50,715 bases of DNA from Dokdonella sp. (GTDB lineage: Bacteria; Pseudomonadota; Gammaproteobacteria; Xanthomonadales; Rhodanobacteraceae), in contig JADJQH010000005.1 of NCBI GenBank assembly GCA_016712865.1, positions 1 to 50,715 of the forward strand, in the 5' to 3' direction. This document shows, one piece after another, positions 15,904 to 24,800 of the stretch. Under the pieces are notes generated by a model that saw only the letters and a program-made list of their open reading frames with translations, searched no databases and was not told the origin of the DNA. The position numbers were made by a program, and so were the translations under genes. Positions within the stretch are counted from its first letter, which is position 1, and each line of letters opens with the position of its first letter.

Positions 15904-17490
15904 GTGGCTGACGCGAAACCTATCGAAATTCACAATATCGGCATGTTCGGGATCAACCGCGACGTGCCGACACACCTGCTTCCACCAGAAGCTTGGAGTG
16001 ACGCGAATAACTTCCGTTTTTACAACAAGAATGCGGTGAAGAGTAAGGGCTATTCACAAGCTCTTGGCACGCCGTCAGTTGCGCCCGGATTCGGTATTAA
16101 CATTCCGAGCCCGACACAGAATTACTGGATTTACTGCAGCAAGACGAAAGCGTATGTGTATGAAGGAGGTGTACATACGAACATTACCCGACAAACAGCT
16201 AGTGTTGACGTTGACTACACTGCGGCTGAATATCGGGAGTGGCAAGGAGGTATTCTAGGAGGAATACCTATCATCAATAACGGGGTGGATATTCCACAGT
16301 TTTGGGGAACTTTGTCGTCGGCGACGAAGCTGGCAAATCTTACTAACTGGCCCAGCACGCTGCGCGCGAAGATTGTGCGTCCGTTTGGCACCTTTCTCGT
16401 CGCGCTGAACATCAACGACAATAATACGCTCTATCCGCATATGTTTTGGTGGAGTCATCCGGCAGACCCCGGCAGTATTCCGTCCAGCTGGGATTACACG
16501 GACGCGAGTAAAGATGCGGGAAGGAAAGAACTGACTGACGTCGAGGGCGGACAGATCCTCGATGCGTTGATGTTGCGGAACCAGCTGATCGTGTATAAAG
16601 AGTCGTCGACGCACTATATCCGGTTTATTGGCGGACAGGAGAAGATGGCGAATGATTTGCTCTTCCTTTCTTCAGGTATTCTTGCTCCGCGTTGTGTGAC
16701 CTTGATTGATAAAGGTCGGAAGCATTTCGTCGCGACGGCAGACGATCTGGTTTGGCATAACGGACAAGAGATACAATCTGTGCTTGATATGAAGATGCGC
16801 GATTTTCTCCGTAACGATATCGATCAGACAAATTACCTGAATGCGTTCTGTTTTCATAACCCGGCATATCAAGAAGCTTGGTTCTGTTACCCATCTGCAG
16901 GTGAAACTATGCCGGATAAAGCTATTATTTGGAACTATAGCCAAAATACACTTCAGGTGCGCGATTTCGTAGGAATCTTTGCTAATCCCGGTACGTTGCA
17001 AACGACCTCCGGTGCAGCGTGGTCAGCGTTGACAACTACCTGGTCAACAGTGACGGCGCCATGGGCTTCGGAAGGAAAACGACAGGTGCTGGTGTTTAGC
17101 CCCGACAATACGAAGATCTTTAAAAACGACGATACAGAGACCTTTGATGGAACTAACCCTATTTGTTTCCTCGAACGAACAGGACTGGCGGTTATCGGAA
17201 AAGATCGCCAAGGACAGCCGAAAGTAAACTTCAGTAACCGTAAGCTGTGTAAACGTATCTGGCCGAAAATATCTGGCACGGCGCAATGGTCAATCCGCGT
17301 GGGGGCGCAAGAAGATAGAAACGGAACCGTCACATGGGAAGCAGCGCAGACGTTCGATCCGGCTACACAAAAGTACCTGGACTTTACAGCGAATGGGAGA
17401 CTTTTGTGCGTGCGCTTCGAATCTTCGGATGGCTTGCCCGGGCAGTTGGAAGGATACGATCTGGAAATACAAGTGCTGGGGGACCATTGA
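15904..17490 (+). CDS. Tail nozzle/DNA-stabilisation protein, P22 gp10-like
   Basis: The 528-aa beta-rich protein has the layout of podoviral tail nozzle proteins (P22 gp10 family). The N-terminal part recognises the adaptor (DVPTHLLPPEAWSDANNFRF), a propeller-like middle follows (WGGIPIINNGVD-type strands; FGTFLVALNI; LRNQLIVYKESS), and the C-terminus is a beta domain. It should cap the adaptor at 10588 and form the end of the DNA channel. It starts at GTG 15904. The stop overlaps the next TTG start. Confidence 0.8.
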   Translation: MADAKPIEIHNIGMFGINRDVPTHLLPPEAWSDANNFRFYNKNAVKSKGYSQALGTPSVAPGFGINIPSPTQNYWIYCSKTKAYVYEGGVHTNITRQTASVDVDYTAAEYREWQGGILGGIPIINNGVDIPQFWGTLSSATKLANLTNWPSTLRAKIVRPFGTFLVALNINDNNTLYPHMFWWSHPADPGSIPSSWDYTDASKDAGRKELTDVEGGQILDALMLRNQLIVYKESSTHYIRFIGGQEKMANDLLFLSSGILAPRCVTLIDKGRKHFVATADDLVWHNGQEIQSVLDMKMRDFLRNDIDQTNYLNAFCFHNPAYQEAWFCYPSAGETMPDKAIIWNYSQNTLQVRDFVGIFANPGTLQTTSGAAWSALTTTWSTVTAPWASEGKRQVLVFSPDNTKIFKNDDTETFDGTNPICFLERTGLAVIGKDRQGQPKVNFSNRKLCKRIWPKISGTAQWSIRVGAQEDRNGTVTWEAAQTFDPATQKYLDFTANGRLLCVRFESSDGLPGQLEGYDLEIQVLGDH

Positions 17491-17879
17491 AACGTTTCAG
17501 CTTCTCACAGCGTTCGCAACGGGCGTTAAGTGGTGTTCATCCTGACCTGATAAAGGTGGCGTATCGGGCGTTAGAACTAACCACCATTGACTTCGTTATA
17601 GTCGAAGGAGTAAGGTCGTTAGAAACGCAAAAACGTTATGTTGCGGAGGGAAAGAGCCGAACACTTTACAGCCGACATCTTTCCGGCCACGCCATTGACT
17701 ATATTGCGTTTGTGGATGGAAAGGGGACCTACGATGTAACAGCGATGAAAACAGTAGCAGTTGCGTTTAAGCGGGCAGGAAAAGAGCTGGGAGTAGCGAT
17801 TGAATGGGGCGGAGATTGGAAAAGCTTCGTAGATACTCCGCACATTGAACTGAGCGCGAAGCAATACCCGAAACCGTGA
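17487..17879 (+). CDS. M15 (VanY-like) peptidoglycan endopeptidase, endolysin
   Basis: The 130-aa protein is an L-alanyl-D-glutamate or D-Ala-D-Ala type zinc peptidase. The motif SRHLSGHAID (62-71) gives zinc ligands His 64 and Asp 71, WGGDW lies at 107-111, and DTPH (116-119) gives the catalytic Asp 116 and zinc ligand His 119. Length matches single-domain phage endolysins, and there is no signal peptide. The start is TTG 17487, which overlaps the nozzle stop (TTGA) and has GGGGG upstream. It may be the lysis enzyme or a virion muralytic enzyme. Confidence 0.88.
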   Translation: MKRFSFSQRSQRALSGVHPDLIKVAYRALELTTIDFVIVEGVRSLETQKRYVAEGKSRTLYSRHLSGHAIDYIAFVDGKGTYDVTAMKTVAVAFKRAGKELGVAIEWGGDWKSFVDTPHIELSAKQYPKP

Positions 17880-17891
17880 AAGGGAAAGACG

Positions 17892-18269
17892 ATGTTTGAT
17901 CTTCTTAAGGTTCTCCCGCAAGCCTTTCAAACGTGGAAAGCGATCGAAGCTTGTATTAAAGGTGGAGCGACTCCGACTGAACTGCGCACCGCAGTGACGG
18001 AGTTTACTGAATTGCTTGAGACGATTCCGCCTCTGCGCGGAGTGCTCGCGATCTTTCAGACTGTCGTCTCGGTCGTGGAAAAGTTTATCCCCGGACTACT
18101 GGACGATCCGGACAAGATGCAAGAGCTCGGTCTTGATCCCGATGTGGTACAGCAGGCAGCTTCAGTTGCGACGCTGTATAATGAGGTGATGAAGAAAGCC
18201 GGACAGACCGATGGGCTGAAGCAAGACATGCTCGGCTACTCTGCCGATGATGTCAATGGGATGGTGTAA
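17892..18269 (+). CDS. Hypothetical helical protein after the endolysin
   Basis: The 125-aa protein starts 12 bp after the endopeptidase with AGGGAAAG upstream. It has a mildly hydrophobic central helix (about 50-72, IPPLRGVLAIFQTVVSVVEKFI) that may associate with membranes. Between an endolysin and a lipoprotein it could belong to the lysis set, for example as a holin-like factor, but the hydrophobic segment contains charges. No family was recognised. Confidence 0.6.
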   Translation: MFDLLKVLPQAFQTWKAIEACIKGGATPTELRTAVTEFTELLETIPPLRGVLAIFQTVVSVVEKFIPGLLDDPDKMQELGLDPDVVQQAASVATLYNEVMKKAGQTDGLKQDMLGYSADDVNGMV

Positions 18270-18270
18270 G

Positions 18271-18711
18271 ATGGTGAAAACTATCATTCTCGCTACAGTC
18301 GCATTGCTTTTGTCCGGCTGTAGTTGGATTCTCGAGCAGGAGCAAAAAGCGGTAGATTGGAAAGTGAATTTGGTACGTGCGGAAAAGCCGCTTTCTCCGC
18401 CGCAACGACTCGTGGATCAGCAAACGCGGACGGGGGTTACACCTTCGAAAATTGAAGGTAATCCGCTTCCGCCGCCGATCAGTTCTCCGCAACCGATGTC
18501 GAGCGAGGAGGTGCAGCAAACCTATTGTGACTGGGCACGTACGCAGTTCGGTCTACCTATTCTGTTCAACAAGGAGCGGAAAAATGCTGCAAATGCTCGC
18601 CTGGGCAAAGAAGAAGCCGCGCAGCTGTTCTGGCCGGTCGCGAAGGCAAATAATACATTCAGGTGCCTTTGCGGGACACCGAGTGAAAAGAAACTAGCCA
18701 AATGCGTGTGA
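18271..18711 (+). CDS. Lipoprotein, possible outer-membrane spanin
   Basis: The 146-aa protein starts at ATG 18271, one base after the previous stop, with a clear lipoprotein signal: MVKTIILATVALLLSGCSW, Cys 17 in the LLSGC lipobox. A Pro-rich stretch (about 60-80) and four later cysteines near residues 91 and 135-146 follow. Outer-membrane lipoproteins after an endolysin are usually spanins, but this one is longer than most. An alternative is a superinfection-exclusion lipoprotein. Confidence 0.7.
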   Translation: MVKTIILATVALLLSGCSWILEQEQKAVDWKVNLVRAEKPLSPPQRLVDQQTRTGVTPSKIEGNPLPPPISSPQPMSSEEVQQTYCDWARTQFGLPILFNKERKNAANARLGKEEAAQLFWPVAKANNTFRCLCGTPSEKKLAKCV

Positions 18712-18715
18712 GTGG

Positions 18716-19000
18716 ATGAAGTATATTCCATCACCAGTGCCGATGCTTTCAGAGGGACAAGGTTCCTCTGAAGGCGGTTCTGCACTGAGTGAGTTCATTA
18801 ATGGGTATTTGCGACAAGAGCTTGAAGCGATCGCGCAAACTATTCCTGCGCCGGACTTTCTTCAGCTGACGAAACTTACCGTAGAGCCGACAAAACCCCG
18901 TGACGGATTGACGGTGTATGCGGATGGGACTGAATGGGACCCTGGTAGCGGCGAAGGAGTATATACCTATTATGGAAGCGCTTGGCACAAGCTCGGTTAG
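18716..19000 (+). CDS. Small virion-cluster protein
   Basis: The 94-aa protein has a helical first half (LSEFINGYLRQELEAIAQTIP) and a C-terminal beta hairpin with VYADGTEWDPGSGEGVYTYYGSAWHKL. This second half follows the 'DGxxWnPGxGeGxYxY-g-W' pattern common in small phage structural proteins. Exact role unknown. Its end overlaps the next gene by 29 bp. Confidence 0.65.
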   Translation: MKYIPSPVPMLSEGQGSSEGGSALSEFINGYLRQELEAIAQTIPAPDFLQLTKLTVEPTKPRDGLTVYADGTEWDPGSGEGVYTYYGSAWHKLG

Positions 19001-19448
19001 AGTTGGAAAAATTGAAGGTTCGTCGCTTGCGGTATTGTTCGATACAATCCGTGCGATGGTTGAGGATCATCCGAGAGGTATTCTCGACTTCGCGACAATT
19101 GACGAGGTGATGGAAAGTATCGCGAACGGCAGTCTACAGGTGTGGGGAGCAGGAAATGCGATAGAGTTGAAGCTGCTCGCTCTCACGACTATTTCAATGT
19201 TTAAGAAAAAATCGGCGCTGTTCGTCACTTGGATTGGTGGTTCGGAATTTGCAACTTACGGACCACAGCTGCTCGATGTTGCTGAGAAGTGGTGCGCGAT
19301 GAATGGGGTGCACGAGATTCAAGCTTCTGCGACACCGGGATGGGGAAAACGTCTCGGGAAACTTGGTTTCGTCGCACCGAGAATTGAGCTGATTAAAGCA
19401 ATCTCGTATGTGAAGACGGACGATGGGCAACTTGCGAGGAAAAACTGA
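18972..19448 (+). CDS. GNAT-fold acyltransferase-like protein
   Basis: The 158-aa protein resembles the GNAT-like proteins found in podoviral tail and ejection clusters. It has an ILDFATIDEVMESIANGSLQVW segment, a central strand ALFVTWIGGSEFA, a helix LLDVAEKWCAMNGVHEIQ, and the closing PGWGKRLGKLGFVAP. The pattern of strand, acetyl-CoA-side helix and W-x-R/K-L-G-F is that of the fold. Whether it still transfers acyl groups is unclear. ATG 18972 has AAGGAG 12-17 bases upstream; the earlier ATG 18918 lies deep in the preceding gene. Confidence 0.65.
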   Translation: MEALGTSSVRVGKIEGSSLAVLFDTIRAMVEDHPRGILDFATIDEVMESIANGSLQVWGAGNAIELKLLALTTISMFKKKSALFVTWIGGSEFATYGPQLLDVAEKWCAMNGVHEIQASATPGWGKRLGKLGFVAPRIELIKAISYVKTDDGQLARKN

Positions 19449-20332
19449 TGGGAAGTAAATCACCTCCGCAACAGACTCAAACGAGTCAGGTGCAGTTGAG
19501 TCCGGAACAGCAGAAGCTGTTTCAGCTCGCACTACCCTATGCACAGCAGTATGCGAGTCAGCCGTTGACGAGTTACGGTGGACAGACTATTGCTGGGTTT
19601 AATCCGACTGAACAGACTGCGCAAGGACTGTACAAGTCGAACGCAGCGCCGGTGGGGATGGAGCTGGGAGATCTCGCGGCGGGTTCACAGAAATTTATGC
19701 TCAGCACGGATCAGCTGAATCCGGAAAGCAACCCATATCTGAGCGCGACAGCAGATCAGATTACAGGAAAGATCTCTGACCGGCTGACGCAAAACATCCT
19801 TCCGAATATTCGAGCGGAAGGGGTGCAAGCGGGAGGCATGTACAGTGGTGGCAGCTCGCGTCAACAAATGGCTGAAAACCTCGCTGGTGTGGGCGCGGTA
19901 CGTGAAATGGGTGACGCTCTTAATAACCTTTACGGCAATGCTTACACTGCTGGCCTTGGTAATATTTCTCGAGCCATTGGGCAAAACCCTACTGCACAAG
20001 CTCAACAACTGTTTGGTGCGGATGTACTGGGAGCCGTCGGTGGGCAAGAGCGAGCCATGGAGCAGGCGGGACTTGATGAAGCTTTGAAGAAGTGGGCACT
20101 AGAGCAGCAGCTGCCGTATATGAGGTCGAGTGAGATTCTCGGATTGCTGGGTGGTATGCCGGGTGCGACTGCGACGACGACAATGACAGGTGCGGCGCCG
20201 AAAGGCAATGCTTTCGCGGGTGCTGGCGGCGGTGCACTAGCCGGCGCACAGCTCGGCTCAATGGTCATGCCGGGTATCGGAACGGGTATTGGTGCTGTTC
20301 TAGGTGGCCTCGGTGGCTACTTCATGAGCTAA
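19448..20332 (+). CDS. Putative ejection (internal virion) protein 1
   Basis: The 294-aa protein is rich in Gln, Ala and Gly, with a disordered N-terminus, helical centre and a glycine-zipper end (about 255-290: GAGGGALAGAQLGSMVMPGI). Glycine zippers of this sort insert in membranes and are typical of podoviral ejection proteins that form a channel through the cell envelope. It is the first of four consecutive genes of this type. The start overlaps the stop of the GNAT gene (ATGA-like). Confidence 0.7.
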   Translation: MGSKSPPQQTQTSQVQLSPEQQKLFQLALPYAQQYASQPLTSYGGQTIAGFNPTEQTAQGLYKSNAAPVGMELGDLAAGSQKFMLSTDQLNPESNPYLSATADQITGKISDRLTQNILPNIRAEGVQAGGMYSGGSSRQQMAENLAGVGAVREMGDALNNLYGNAYTAGLGNISRAIGQNPTAQAQQLFGADVLGAVGGQERAMEQAGLDEALKKWALEQQLPYMRSSEILGLLGGMPGATATTTMTGAAPKGNAFAGAGGGALAGAQLGSMVMPGIGTGIGAVLGGLGGYFMS

Positions 20333-20344
20333 CGGAGAAAAGAT

Positions 20345-20866
20345 ATGGATCAGTTCTTGATGCAGCAACTATTACTAGCCGCGCAACAACAGCCGGGTGT
20401 GTTGGCTAAGATGTTAGCACAGACGGGAGCTGTTCCTCCTCCGATGGAGGGGATGGAAGGAATGGGCGGTATGCCGGGTGGGATGGTGCCGGGTGCTCCA
20501 GAGGTTCCCGCAATGGACCCCGGTACGGTTCCGGGTATTCCAGCCAGTATGCCTACAGTTGCGATGCCTGAAATGGCTGCGCCGATGCCGGGCGTCGGAC
20601 AGGCCCCGATGGGGAATCCAGGTGGACAACCGCCGGGAATGGCGAACCTGATGCAAATGCTCGGAACGGCGGGAAAAGCTGCTCCAGCTTCTGCCGACAC
20701 GAAACCGATTATGTCAGGTGGAATCGGTAGCGCGCAGCGGCTTGAGCCGACTAAAGTGCAAGCTGGACAATCCGCAATGTCGGCGGATATGATTGTAAAA
20801 CTGTTGACTGGTGCGAGTCAAAATCCGCTTCGTGTTCCGCAGCTGGGACAATTAATGCGAGGTTAA
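20345..20866 (+). CDS. Pro/Met/Gly-rich internal virion protein
   Basis: The 173-aa protein has a short helical N-terminus (MDQFLMQQLLLAAQQQPG), about 80 residues of Met-Pro-Gly-Ala low complexity (roughly 30-110), and a helical C-terminus (MSADMIVKLLTGASQ). It is probably disordered before assembly. Its place between ejection proteins suggests a virion role. No family was recognised. Confidence 0.6.
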   Translation: MDQFLMQQLLLAAQQQPGVLAKMLAQTGAVPPPMEGMEGMGGMPGGMVPGAPEVPAMDPGTVPGIPASMPTVAMPEMAAPMPGVGQAPMGNPGGQPPGMANLMQMLGTAGKAAPASADTKPIMSGGIGSAQRLEPTKVQAGQSAMSADMIVKLLTGASQNPLRVPQLGQLMRG

Positions 20867-20867
20867 C

Positions 20868-21833
20868 ATGAACGACCTGCTCGGACTAGGTGGCGAAATG
20901 CTTCCGCAGGCGCCGGGGAAAGATGACCCCGGCAATGCTACGCGTGAAGCGCAGTGGATGCAGTACTTTAAGAATCCGACGATCTCGGCTGCACTGTTCA
21001 ATATGGGGACAGCCATGATGCAGCCGAAATGGAATCAAGCTTCGATTCTGCCGGACGCGCTGAACGCGGGTGCGCGAACGGTTGCGGTTAACGAAGAAGA
21101 AGAGTATAAACGCGATCAGACGGATGAACAGAACAGACTGCGTCAGCAGGAAGGTACTGCTGGTCGTGCGAATCAGATGGCGATTGCAAAGCTTCAAGCG
21201 GATAGTCGTCTCGAGGTTGCACAAGAACGTATAGCTGGAATGTTGGCCGGGCAGCGGATAAAAGCGGAGCTGAAAGGTCCGCCCGGTTCGACTCAAGAAG
21301 CACAGCTATTTAACAATATGTACCGAGATGCGTTCAAGCAGCTGCAGAAAGAGAACAGTGAGGCGTGGCTGACGAAGGCTCCGCTGAAGACAGAAGACCA
21401 GATGAAACAGATTGCGCAGCAGCGAGCGCAGGAGGCATTGCAGAATTATAGGCTGCAATTTGGTGCACCTCAGCCTAGAGTTCCGGGGACGACAGTCGTG
21501 CCGGGAGTGGCCCCGGATACGGCGATTCCCGGGGAAAAAACCAGGCAAAATCCCGCGCCGGCCGGGCCGCCCGTAGGGACGCCGGGGGCTCCCGGATTAC
21601 CAAATTCTACCAGACAAAATACTCCGCCCGATAATCCCGGTTACCTCGCCAAACCGAAGCGACCTGACCAAGGTGTCCCGACGAGTGAGGCGATTAAGAA
21701 GTTAGGTGGTGCACAAGACCCACGAATTAAGCAGATTATGGAAGATGATACGTATTACAACCATCTCCGTAGTCGTGTGGCCGATCCAGAAGAACTTGAT
21801 CGTTTCCGTAGAACCTATCGTATGGTGCGTTAA
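20868..21833 (+). CDS. Putative internal virion protein 2
   Basis: The 321-aa protein has a helical, charged middle (about 60-200; NEEEEYKRDQTDEQNRLRQQ) that should form coiled coils. A Pro-rich linker follows (about 200-265) whose codons differ from the flanks, and then a helical C-terminus. The TAATG junction at 21831-21835 couples it to the giant gene. Helical, soluble-looking proteins here are usually ejected with DNA. Confidence 0.65.
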   Translation: MNDLLGLGGEMLPQAPGKDDPGNATREAQWMQYFKNPTISAALFNMGTAMMQPKWNQASILPDALNAGARTVAVNEEEEYKRDQTDEQNRLRQQEGTAGRANQMAIAKLQADSRLEVAQERIAGMLAGQRIKAELKGPPGSTQEAQLFNNMYRDAFKQLQKENSEAWLTKAPLKTEDQMKQIAQQRAQEALQNYRLQFGAPQPRVPGTTVVPGVAPDTAIPGEKTRQNPAPAGPPVGTPGAPGLPNSTRQNTPPDNPGYLAKPKRPDQGVPTSEAIKKLGGAQDPRIKQIMEDDTYYNHLRSRVADPEELDRFRRTYRMVR

Positions 21834-24800
21834 TGGCTGATGAACTGAAGCAAGAGATTGATTCATTGTTGGGTCCGGGCGTTCCGGACCCTTCAATCGT
21901 TCCGGACAAAGCACCGGGTGTTCCGGAAGATCCGTTGAAACTGTGGATTGATCAAGCGGTGCCGGCGCCGAAACAAGCTACACCTGCGCCCGCGCCGAAG
22001 CAGATAGCGCCGACGGAAAAAGTTCCGAAAGCTCCGGATAATCTGTTTTCTGAAATAGATACCGTTACTGGCAGTCCAGAACGGTTCGCAAGTCCGGAAA
22101 AGCTGACGCCGCCTGATAGTGGTATGGTTCCGGTTCTAGATGAAGGTGAGCCGAAAACACCCGAGACACGTCCGGGATACATTGAAGCTCCTTTGAGAGG
22201 TATGAGCCGTGGCGTCGATATGCTACGGAGTGCGGTGCCGACGTTGCAAGGTGTGTATAGTGAGTGGACGGGAGATATAGAAGCTGCGGCACAATATGCG
22301 GCTGAAGCGAAGGCTATTGACGACGCGGCTTATAAACCGATTGTAGGCGGGTTTTCGAATATTAAGAATGCTGAAGATGCGTTGTACTGGATGCTCGAGA
22401 CGCAAGGTGAAATGACACCAATACTCGCGGCGGTGATGATAGGTGGGTATGTGGGAGGACGAGCCGGATCGTCGATGATGGCACCCGCGCTGTTGTATAC
22501 CGCGGTGCGTGCGGGGCTTATGAGTCCGCAAGCTGCGACAGCTTGGGGTTCTACGATAGGAAGTGTACTAGGTGGAGCGCTAGTTTCGGTTCCGCTTGAA
22601 ACGGCTGATACAGCGGGAGAACTGCGTGAAGTGACGGGAAGCTTTCACCCGGAACTGTCACTTGGCTCGGGCTTGGTGAAAGGTGTGTTGGAGCTGTATA
22701 CCCCGCTCGGAATCCTTAACCGTATTACGGGTAAAGCGGCAGGAAAGAGTATCACCGGTGCGGTGGTGGGTACGGCGTTGAAAGAAGGTGTGACAGAGGC
22801 GCTGCAGGAAGAGGTGAATATTGCCGCGCGGAAATACGTCGATCCGAAATATAGCTATTTCGGAGAAGAGGCGCTGTATCGACGGCTTGATTCGTTTGCC
22901 GCAGGCGCATTGATGGGTGGGGTTGTCGGCGGGCCGACGGAGGAGCTTGGACGAAGGGTTGCACCGAAACAGGATACAGAACAATCTGTAGATGATGCTT
23001 TTGCTCCACAGTCGCCAGTGAGTGCGTTGAAGCGGGTGCTGCCGTTTTTGCAGACACAACGAGACCAGGAGCTGCTTACAGTGTTTCGGGCAAATCCGAA
23101 GCTGGATCCGCTTGAGGTGAATGTACTTCTTGACACCTTTGGAAAAGATTGGGCCGGAAGCGGAATACGGCTGAATAATGAAGAAGCATTTTATGATTGG
23201 ATGGAAGGACAAACGACACGATATGCGGTGGTCGATGAAATGGGGAAGACGACAGAGCTGTTAAATCCGACAGATCTCGAGCGTGCGTTGACGAAGTTTC
23301 CGGCGCGAGAAAGTCTGGCAGGACGGGTAGTTGAGGTCGATCAGAAGCTGCTAACCCCGGCCGGCATCACTGCGTCGATAACGGATTTGATTCAAGCGGA
23401 TGTGATGAAGCGGGTGTATTTTCTTCCGTCGGTTGACGCGGGGACGAAAAAACAGCTAATGACGGAATTTCAGGCTTTGGTCAACAGTACAGAATTTAAG
23501 CATGATGTACTGGATCATATGTTCGCGCCGAATGAAAGGGTGAAAGCGGCGTACGGTGCGTTTCTGGATAAAGGAATGCGGGTACTTCCGACCGCGGGAG
23601 CGAGCTATACCTATTCGGGAGAGTTTACTGGAAAGCTAGTTGCGAAGGTGCCGAAAACTGGAAGGTCAATAGCGGCAATTCGTCCGAACAAAACGTTGGG
23701 TAGTACGGTGCTGCATCCGGTTTCGGGTACGTTGAAACAACTGCGTGCATTTGGCATAGATACGAATAAGCTACAACCGGGTGATGCTATTTCAGACAGA
23801 CCATCGGAGTGGATTTGGCCGGCTTCACTTGATGCAAAAGATAGACAAGAACAATCAGCAGAATTTTCAGCTCTGTTGAAACAATACGGTAAAGATTCTA
23901 GTGCAGTTATTGAGCGTCTGCAAGAACTTATGGATATGGGTGTCCACGTCGACGCAACTAATGAAGTCGAGACGTTGGTGTTGAATCAAAAGGTTCTTGT
24001 TGAACAGAAGATGGTACCGACGTCGCAGACAAACGCGGAAGGGCTTGCACAAGCTAATGTATTTGCACGTGTTTTCGGTCAACGACAGTTTGTGAACAAA
24101 GTTGCTAAAGTAGAGGTGGCAGTACAACTATCACCTGAACTAAAACGTGCTGTGCACGACATGGAAAAGATTCTTGAAGCAGTTCATCCCGTATTTAAAA
24201 AACATGCTTTGCCTGGAGTAGAAAGGGTAGCATTACACATTAAGCCAGAAATAAACGCACATGTCAACCCGTCCGGACAGATTATGCTTGTTTATCCTGC
24301 AGACATGCCTTACGAACAAGCTATGTATGTTTTCATACATGAGCTGGGACATGCGGTGACCTTGGCGGCTTTTAGTAAATTGCCAACTGAACAAATTGAA
24401 CGCGTATATCAAGCCTATCGACGGAACGTTCTTGCGGACTCGTTGACGAACGCGACGTTGGCGCCGAATATGGAAAATACGGCTTGGCGTCAACAGCGAT
24501 TCGAAAAACAAGATAATATATATGCCTATTCTTTTGTTGAATATCTCGCTGAACAGTTCGGGCGCTGGATGTTCTCGCGCGGGCTCCCGACGAATTCGAC
24601 AGATGGTGTGTTTAAAGAGATCAGCAGTATTTTGCGCGAAGTCACGGAAGGGATTATAACCTGGAATATGTCTCTCGGAGACACGGTTGATGCGCGGCAG
24701 AGGTTGATGCCGGACTACACGTTCGGGCGGATGATGGATATTCTGTTTGAGCTGGAAGAAGAAACGACGATGGCGCAAAGGTCGTTTCTGGGTGGGAACA

